Of a stretch of 64,000 bases of DNA, positions 58,218-64,000 are shown in pieces (positions within the stretch are counted from its first letter, which is position 1; every line of letters begins with the position of its first letter). This stretch comes from Enterocloster aldenensis. Its GTDB lineage: Bacteria > Bacillota > Clostridia > Lachnospirales > Lachnospiraceae. The notes beneath the pieces were generated by a model that searched no databases, had not been told where the DNA came from, and saw only the letters and a list, made by a program, of their open reading frames with translations. The translations under genes and the position numbers were made by a program. The stretch spans positions 248,001 to 312,000 of the forward strand of contig NZ_QVEX01000001.1 of the NCBI RefSeq assembly GCF_003434055.1. The letters are read 5' to 3'.

Positions 58218-59483
58218 GTGGAAAGAAAAAACAATAAACAGACATTCATTACGCTGTGTGTGATCCTTGTGATTGGAATCGGCTACATCTATCAGATGGC
58301 GCCCTCGCCTGTCCTCGGACAGCTTAAGGACAGGTACGGCATTGGGAACGAGGCATTGTTAAACCTGGCCGTATCCATTGTCCATCCCCTGACCATCGGC
58401 GCATCCCTGTACGGGGGCGTCCTTTTAAGGCGGATGGGCCTGTACCGCATGTTTATCTGGACCCAGGTCCTTTTGGCTGCCGGAATACTTATGAACCTGG
58501 CTGCCGGGGACTATCTGGTCTTTTTGGCCGGAAGGGTGGTCTACAGCGCAGGGTTCGGCCTGGGAATCCCATTTATCGGGGCAGCCATTACCAGCTGGTA
58601 TTCGGGGAATGCCAGGGAACGGATGAACACGCTCAACGGTATGTTCCCATTTATCGGGACCCTCATCAGCTTCTCCTGCCTCACCCCCTTAAGCAGGCAG
58701 CTGGGTTCCCTGTCCCATGCCTTCGCCATATGGGCGGTTCCCCTGGTCCTTCTCCTGCTGTTCTGGCTGACAGTGGTGCGCAGGCAGGACCTTCCTGCGG
58801 GCCAGGACGATGGCAGGGCCCAGGAGCCGGCGCCCCCGCAGGAAAGGGGCGTTTACAGTTACCTGTGGGGAAAGCAGGGCATCCGCCTGCTCTGCATCAT
58901 ATTCATGATGGACTTTTTCTGCTATTCTTACATGGTGGTCATACTGCCTACCTATCTTGCGGAGGCAGCAGAAATGGAGGCGTCCGCCGCCGGCCTTCTG
59001 GCAGCAGCCGCGTTCCCGGCCATCGGAATCCTTGGAAGCATGGCCGGGGGAATCCTGATGTCTGTCACAGGAAGGCGCAAACCAATCCTGGCAGCCGGAC
59101 AGGCACTTAAGCTGGCCGGGGTCCTTGTGCTGACCCTCTGCCTGGAGCATTCCCTGATAATGGGCATTGCCGGAATCATTGTGTTTGCAGTGGGCAACGG
59201 CATGTGGATGCCTGTGATGTACACCATGCCCATGGAAATGGATGGGATGGACGACAGCCGGGTGGGCGCCGCCTTTGCGTTCATGTCCTCCTGCGGCTTC
59301 CTCATGGGATTCATCTCCCCCATCCTTGGCGGCGGCCTGACAAATACCATCATGGCCATGGCCCCCCATAAGGACCTGGTGCTCCGTCACGTGTTCGGGC
59401 TTAAATGGAGCCTGTTCCTCTTTGGTTTTACCAACATCGAAGCCCTGGTATGCGCCCTCAGGATTGAGGAAACCGGAAAATGA
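58218..59483 (+). CDS. MFS transporter (second of the catabolic cluster)
   Basis: 421 residues, about twelve segments, starting MERKNNKQTFITLCVILVIGIGYIYQMAPSPVLGQLKDRYGIGNEALLNLAVSIVHPLTIGASLYGGVLLRRMGLYRMF, with the A-motif-like GGVLLRRMGLYRMF. GILGSMAGGILMSVTGRRKPILAAGQALKLAG appears in the second half. The start is GTG at 58218 with AGGAAGG seven bases before it; an overlapping ATG two bases earlier is out of frame. A separate promoter with the shared dyad suggests it belongs to the same regulon. Confidence 0.9.
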   Translation: MERKNNKQTFITLCVILVIGIGYIYQMAPSPVLGQLKDRYGIGNEALLNLAVSIVHPLTIGASLYGGVLLRRMGLYRMFIWTQVLLAAGILMNLAAGDYLVFLAGRVVYSAGFGLGIPFIGAAITSWYSGNARERMNTLNGMFPFIGTLISFSCLTPLSRQLGSLSHAFAIWAVPLVLLLLFWLTVVRRQDLPAGQDDGRAQEPAPPQERGVYSYLWGKQGIRLLCIIFMMDFFCYSYMVVILPTYLAEAAEMEASAAGLLAAAAFPAIGILGSMAGGILMSVTGRRKPILAAGQALKLAGVLVLTLCLEHSLIMGIAGIIVFAVGNGMWMPVMYTMPMEMDGMDDSRVGAAFAFMSSCGFLMGFISPILGGGLTNTIMAMAPHKDLVLRHVFGLKWSLFLFGFTNIEALVCALRIEETGK

Positions 59484-59500
59484 TAAAGATACTTATAAAC

Positions 59501-59553
59501 AGGAATCCGCTTCCCCAAAGCCCAGTACAACGCTTTTCGGGACGCGGATTCCT
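59501..59553 (+). terminator. Terminator after the second MFS gene
   Basis: AGGAATCCGC (59501-59510) pairs with GCGGATTCCT (59544-59553), followed by TTTATTTATT; the 33-base loop has room for a smaller inner hairpin. The rest of the gap 59554-59649 shows no gene. Confidence 0.75.
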
Positions 59554-59649
59554 TTTATTTATTAATTTCTTTATTGTATTTATTTCCGTTTATGTATTCC
59601 TATCAATCCATCCGGCCCGCCATGCAGCCGGTCCAGCCATTGCACGGCC

Positions 59650-61458
59650 TTATACCAGCTCATTATATTTCCCACGCTTCACATAATGGGTGTGCAGCAG
59701 ATGGTGGGACAGGTGGCTGCCCGGCGTTCCCAGATACTCGTCATACAGCTTCATCAAATCCGGGTTCTCATGGGATTTGCGCAGCACCTTGCGTTCATCC
59801 TCGCTGTACAGGGCCCTGGCGCGCTTCTCGCGATAATTTTCCTCACTGCACCGGGGCTGACCGCCTCCGTTGATGCATCCTCCGGGACATCCCATAACCT
59901 CAATGAAATGATAGGGGGAGGTCCCATTTGCCACTTCCTTCATCAGCATGGACGCCCCTTCCAGGCCGCTGGTTACTGCCACGTTCACAGTCACCCCTTT
60001 CAGATGTCCATACTCAGGAAGTGTTTCTTCTATAGTAATGGATGCTGTCTTTACCTGGTCCAGGCCCACGATTGGCGTTACGTGAAGCTTTTCAAATGGC
60101 AGTTCATTTCCGGTTACCAGCTCATATACCGTACGCAGGGCCGCCTCCATTACGCCGCCGGTCACGCCAAAGATGTCAGCTGCGCCGGTTCCCAGGCCAA
60201 GAGGCGCGTCAAACTCACCTTCGGGCAGGTTTACAAAGTCAATGCCGGCCGTCTTAATCATCCTGGCCAATTCCCGTGTGGTCAGGACCGCATCCACATC
60301 CCGCTGTCCGTCCACTTCCATCTCCGGACGCTGGATTTCGTATTTCTTGGCCGTACACGGCATGACGGATACAACAAATAAATCCTTGGGGGCCGTACCT
60401 GTACGCTCCGCATAGAATGTCTTGACCACAGCGCCCATCATGGTGTGGGGGCTCTTACAGCTGGACAGGTGGTCCAGTTCATCCGGGAACTGGTGCTCAA
60501 TGTGTTTAATCCATCCAGGTGAACAGCTTGTAATCATGGGAAGGGCCGTATTAACCGGATGGCCGTCCCCATCCTGGGCCCCCTGGCCCTTAAGAACTGC
60601 ATTTAATCGTCCCAGAAGCTCCGTGCCCTCCTCCAGGATGGTCAGGTCCGCGGAGAACAGAGTGTCAAACACATCATCAAAACCGATTTCATGAAGGGCG
60701 GACGCCATTTTCCCGGTGACTGGGGTTCCCACCGGAAGGCCGAATTCCTCACCCAGGGCCGCGCGCACAGCCGGCGCCACCTGGACAACCACACGCTTAT
60801 CCGGGTCAGCCAGGGCGCGCCATACGGGTGAAAGGCCGTCTGTTTCCTTTAATGCCCCGGTGGGACATACAACCGTGCACTGGCCGCACATGGCGCAGGC
60901 CGTGGAGTTTAACGGCAGTCCCATGGCAGGGCTGACCACTGTGTCAAATCCCCTGTTCTGGGCTTCAATGGCCCCTACTTTCTGTATCTGCTTACACACA
61001 GTGACACACCTGCGGCACAGGACGCATTTGCTGGTATCCCTTGTGATGGATGGGGAAATGTCCACCAGGGGTTTTGTCATGGCGCCTTCAAAGCGGCTTT
61101 CGGCCACGCCCAGCTCATATCCCAGGTCCTGAAGTTCACAGTTCGTGTTCCTGCTGCAGTTTAAACAGTCCTTTGGATGATTGGACAGAAGCAGTTCATA
61201 GAGTACCTTCCTGGCTTCCAATACCTTGGGGGAATGGGTCCTTATGACCATGCCCTCCCGCACCTTTGCCATACAGGACGCCTGCAGGTTCTTCATGCCC
61301 TCCACTTCCACCACGCAGATACGGCAGGAGCCGTACTGGTGGACATTTTTCATATGACAGAGACTGGGAATCCTGATTCCCACGGATTCAGCTGCCGCCA
61401 TGATGGTGGTGCCTTCCTCTGCCTCCACCGGTTTTCCATTTATTGTAATATGTATCAT
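59650..61458 (-). CDS. Second [FeFe] hydrogenase catalytic subunit (HydA-like)
   Basis: 602 residues, same architecture as the hydA at 47958: [2Fe-2S] domain (CHMKNVHQYGSCRICVVEVEG), His/Cys cluster SNHPKDCLNCSRNTNCELQ, two [4Fe-4S] motifs CVLCRRCVTVCKQ and CAMCGQCTVVCPTGAL, H-cluster motifs TSCSPGW, VMPCTAKKYE and EVMGCPGGCINGGGQP, and the tail LRKSHENPDLMKLYDEYLG. Motif 1 again has Ser in place of the second Cys. It contains an insertion VLKGQGAQDGDGHPVNTA before motif 1. It lies 20 bases after the NuoF-GltD fusion gene, with GGAGGA upstream, so the two form one complex. Confidence 0.93.
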   Translation of the reverse strand: MIHITINGKPVEAEEGTTIMAAAESVGIRIPSLCHMKNVHQYGSCRICVVEVEGMKNLQASCMAKVREGMVIRTHSPKVLEARKVLYELLLSNHPKDCLNCSRNTNCELQDLGYELGVAESRFEGAMTKPLVDISPSITRDTSKCVLCRRCVTVCKQIQKVGAIEAQNRGFDTVVSPAMGLPLNSTACAMCGQCTVVCPTGALKETDGLSPVWRALADPDKRVVVQVAPAVRAALGEEFGLPVGTPVTGKMASALHEIGFDDVFDTLFSADLTILEEGTELLGRLNAVLKGQGAQDGDGHPVNTALPMITSCSPGWIKHIEHQFPDELDHLSSCKSPHTMMGAVVKTFYAERTGTAPKDLFVVSVMPCTAKKYEIQRPEMEVDGQRDVDAVLTTRELARMIKTAGIDFVNLPEGEFDAPLGLGTGAADIFGVTGGVMEAALRTVYELVTGNELPFEKLHVTPIVGLDQVKTASITIEETLPEYGHLKGVTVNVAVTSGLEGASMLMKEVANGTSPYHFIEVMGCPGGCINGGGQPRCSEENYREKRARALYSEDERKVLRKSHENPDLMKLYDEYLGTPGSHLSHHLLHTHYVKRGKYNELV

Positions 61459-61478
61459 ACGATTATTTCCTCCTCTCC

Positions 61479-64000
61479 CTATCTCCGGTCACAGTGAAGA
61501 CATCTCAGGGCCTCACCCATGGCGTCCAGTCTATGATAGCCGCAGTTCACTTCCTTAAAATTGTCTTTCCGCTCTTTAGCGGACAGGCATCTGGTCGGGA
61601 ACCGTTTATGAGGTTCACTTACTTCTATGTCAATCTCAGGAATTTCAAACCACTCGCCCATGTTCAGTTCTCCGGTACCGCCCACGTACTTATCAATCTT
61701 GCCAGCGGCCTTCTTGCCGTCCGCAATGGCCTGGATAACCACGTTGGCGCCCCATGGACTCACATCCCCGCCAGCGAATACGCCTTCCTCGCCGGTTTCG
61801 GATGAGAAGCGGCCAATGGCCAGCTTGCCGTTCTTTTCCATTTCCACATTGGTGGTCCTATATGCCTGGTGGTCCACATCCTGGTTGATGGCAGTGACAA
61901 TGCCGCCGCACTCCAGGAAGAAATCAGAATCCGGGATATGGGCCGTACGCCTGCGGCCATCCTTTCCATAATCCGTTTCTTTCCTGCGCACAAGATGGAT
62001 TCCGCTTACCCTGCCGTCAGCCCCAAGGAACTCTACCGGAGATGCCATGGTAATCAGCTTCACGCCCTCTTCCATGGCTTCGGCAATTTCATCCTTGCCG
62101 GCCGGCATATCCCTTTCAGACCTGCGGTAAACCACGGTCACATCACTGCTTCCCAGGCGGACTGCTGTCCTGGCCACATCCATGGCCGTGCTTCCGCCTC
62201 CGATTACCACCAGCTTATCGGGAACAGCCATATCCCGCTTCAAGCCAATCCTCTTAAGGAACCCAAGGCCGCTTTCCACGCCCTTTAAATCCTCTCCCGG
62301 CACATCCAGAAGCCTGGATACCTGTGTTCCTGCCGCAATGTACACTGCATCGGACCGGTCCTTCATTTCCTCAAAGGAAATATCGGTTCCAATCTTGGTA
62401 TTCAGATGGATTTCCACACCGCTCATCTCAATGGCATGGATTTCCTTTTGAAGCACTGCCTTAGGCAGGCGGTATTCAGGAATTCCCCAGTAAAGCACGC
62501 CTCCTGCCACGGACTCAGCCTCATATACATGGACCTCATGGCCCAGATTCGCCAGATAATAGGCACAGGAAAGTCCGGATGGACCTGCCCCGATAATGGA
62601 TATGCGTTTTCCTGTGGCTGGTTTGGGCTCTATGAGCGGGATATTGTACTCATCACGCAGCGCATAATCCCCGATAAAGCGTTTCACGGAACAGATGGCC
62701 AGGGGCTCATCCACCTGGGAACGGCGGCAGTGGTCCTCACATGGATGGGTGCAGACACGTCCGCAGACCGCCGGGAACGGGTTATCCTGGCGGATCAGGC
62801 GGTAAGCATCGTCAATCCTGCCCGCTGCCAGCATGGACATGTAACCGGGAATGAATACATTGGCCGGACATGCGTTGCGGCAGGGCGAGGTCTGAAGCTC
62901 CGCGCACACGCCTGCGCTGCAGTGTTTCTCATAGATATGGGCCTCGTACTCGCTGCGGAAATAGCGCAGGGTGGATAACACCGGATTGGGCGCTGTCTGT
63001 CCCAGTCCGCACATGGCTGTCTGCTGTATGGTTTTAGCCAGTTCTTCCAGCAGGTCCAGGTCCCCGGGTTCTCCCTTGCCTTCCGTAATCCGCTCCAGGA
63101 TTTCCAGCATACGCCTGGTTCCGTTGCGGCAGGGAAGGCATTTTCCGCAGGACTCGTCACAGATAAAGTCCATGAAATACCTGGCCGTATCCACCATGCA
63201 GGTGTCCTCGTTCATGACAATCAGGCCGCCGGACCCCATGATGGCCCCAAGCTTTGATAGGGACTCATAGTCAACCGAGGTATTCAGGTGTTCCCTGGTA
63301 AGGCATCCGCCGGAGGGACCGCCGGACTGGATGGCTTTGAACCGTTTACCGCCTATGATACCGCCGCCAATCCTGTAAATGATGTCGCCCAGGATTGTTC
63401 CCATGGGAACCTCGATGATTCCTGCATTGACAATATCCCCTGCCAGTGCAAATACCTTTGTGCCCGCGCTCTTCTCTGTACCAAATCCATGATACCAGCC
63501 GGAACCATTAAGTATGATGGGCGCCACATTGGCCAGCGTCTCCACGTTATTGATGATGGTAGGGCTTTCAAACAGGCCCTTTTCAAATGGGAAAGGCGGT
63601 TTCTGCCTTGGCTCTCCCCTCTTTCCCTCAATGGATGCCAGCAGGGAGGTTTCCTCGCCGCAGACAAAGGCGCCTGCACCGATACGGATTTCCAAATCAA
63701 AGGAAAATCCGCTTCCCATGATATCCCGGCCCAGTATTCCGGCCTTCCTGGCCTGGTCAATGGCATTGCCCAGACGTTCCACTGCAATTGGATATTCCGC
63801 ACGCACATACACATATCCCTTGGATGCACCGATTGCATATCCACCCAGCATCATGCCCTCAATAATGCTGTGGGGGTCGCCTTCCAGAATACTTCTGTCC
63901 ATGAATGCACCGGGGTCTCCTTCATCCGCATTGCAGACCATGAACTTCCTGCCGTCCTCTGACACTGCCTTAAGGCCTGCTTCCCACTTGACGCCTGTTG
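61479..64000 (-). CDS. NuoF/HydB-like subunit fused to GltD/NfnB-type NAD(P)H flavoprotein, 5' end beyond window
   Basis: At least 840 residues in the window; the frame runs on past position 64000 as TGVKWEAGLKAVSEDGR, matching the GFPTGLKWE segment of NuoF, so the N-terminus is outside. Domains: NuoF core (CNADEGDPGAFMDRS, GAGAFVCGEETSLLASIEGKRGEPRQKPP, SLBB GGPSGGCLTREH, cluster ESCGKCLPCRNGTRRM...AMCGLGQTAPNP). In place of the usual ferredoxin tail there is a GltD-like unit with Cys motif CRNACPANVFIPGY...CGRVCTHPCEDHC, FAD site ISIIGAGPSGLSCAYYLA and NADPH site LVVIGGGSTAMDVARTA, followed by GGDVSPWGANVVIQAIADGKKAA. It probably adds a second pyridine-nucleotide site to the hydrogenase. 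Confidence 0.92.
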   Translation of the reverse strand, partial: TGVKWEAGLKAVSEDGRKFMVCNADEGDPGAFMDRSILEGDPHSIIEGMMLGGYAIGASKGYVYVRAEYPIAVERLGNAIDQARKAGILGRDIMGSGFSFDLEIRIGAGAFVCGEETSLLASIEGKRGEPRQKPPFPFEKGLFESPTIINNVETLANVAPIILNGSGWYHGFGTEKSAGTKVFALAGDIVNAGIIEVPMGTILGDIIYRIGGGIIGGKRFKAIQSGGPSGGCLTREHLNTSVDYESLSKLGAIMGSGGLIVMNEDTCMVDTARYFMDFICDESCGKCLPCRNGTRRMLEILERITEGKGEPGDLDLLEELAKTIQQTAMCGLGQTAPNPVLSTLRYFRSEYEAHIYEKHCSAGVCAELQTSPCRNACPANVFIPGYMSMLAAGRIDDAYRLIRQDNPFPAVCGRVCTHPCEDHCRRSQVDEPLAICSVKRFIGDYALRDEYNIPLIEPKPATGKRISIIGAGPSGLSCAYYLANLGHEVHVYEAESVAGGVLYWGIPEYRLPKAVLQKEIHAIEMSGVEIHLNTKIGTDISFEEMKDRSDAVYIAAGTQVSRLLDVPGEDLKGVESGLGFLKRIGLKRDMAVPDKLVVIGGGSTAMDVARTAVRLGSSDVTVVYRRSERDMPAGKDEIAEAMEEGVKLITMASPVEFLGADGRVSGIHLVRRKETDYGKDGRRRTAHIPDSDFFLECGGIVTAINQDVDHQAYRTTNVEMEKNGKLAIGRFSSETGEEGVFAGGDVSPWGANVVIQAIADGKKAAGKIDKYVGGTGELNMGEWFEIPEIDIEVSEPHKRFPTRCLSAKERKDNFKEVNCGYHRLDAMGEALRCLHCDRR

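Noticed and set aside
1..64000. tRNA, rRNA, CRISPR arrays, insertion sequences, phage genes
   Set aside because: None seen: no regularly spaced repeat array, no transposase or integrase motif and no rRNA-like sequence. A tRNA scan could not be run, so a single missed tRNA cannot be excluded.

Overview
The window looks like the chromosome of an anaerobic, gut-type Clostridia, probably a Lachnospiraceae member near the Clostridium clostridioforme/Enterocloster group. This placement is inference. It rests on NAD-linked [FeFe] hydrogenases, Gram-positive lipoprotein signals followed by Thr/Ala/Asp-rich linkers, a FolD/FchA pair, many MarR/LacI/LuxR regulators and strong AGGAGG ribosome sites. No tRNA, rRNA, CRISPR array, insertion sequence or phage gene was seen. 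Both window ends cut a gene: tctA at the left and a NuoF-GltD fusion at the right.

Layout, left part. 1-3727: a tripartite tricarboxylate transporter (tctB-tctC-tctA, minus) divergent from a LacI-type regulator. 3790-8876: uvrA with a perfect LexA box in its promoter, then a RocB-like M20 peptidase with a LURP-one protein. 9207-14285: a BMP/nucleoside-type ABC importer. 14538-17779: a DUF6809-like protein, ftsH and a MarR regulator. 17969-20491: a polar amino acid ABC importer. 20669-27511: folD, fchA, a pentapeptide-repeat protein, a PNPOx-like protein and sbcCD, all minus. 27797-32054: two small proteins, a PatB/MalY C-S lyase, a DcuC transporter and a MarR regulator with striking 20-bp phased operator repeats.

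Middle. 32154-40784 is a complete yhf-type operon: yhfW, yhfX, yhfS, php, yhfU, yhfT, yhfY and yhfZ homologues, plus one extra amidase-signature gene. The function of this system is essentially unknown even in E. coli. Here it carries two near-identical 26-bp operator copies and a base-composition break inside the operon. 40955-49748 is a hydrogen-metabolism island. Divergent from hydC-HATPase-2Fe2S-hydB-hydA (electron-bifurcating [FeFe] hydrogenase) lies a sensory module of PHP phosphoesterase, two DRTGG-type proteins, a HydS-like sensory hydrogenase and an RsbW-like ATPase.

Right part. 49875-59483 is a catabolic cluster under a MalT/LuxR-type STAND regulator: two amidohydrolases, an iron-dependent alcohol dehydrogenase, two MFS carriers and an NTF2-like protein. 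An 18-bp dyad recurs at both promoter regions of this cluster. 59650-64000 holds a second [FeFe] hydrogenase paired with a NuoF subunit fused to a GltD/NfnB-type NAD(P)H flavoprotein, which suggests one enzyme linking H2, ferredoxin, NAD(H) and NADP(H).

All coordinates come from reading the sequence directly. Starts were moved inward from the longest open frame where a ribosome site favoured it. No homology search was possible, so family names rest on recognised motifs.
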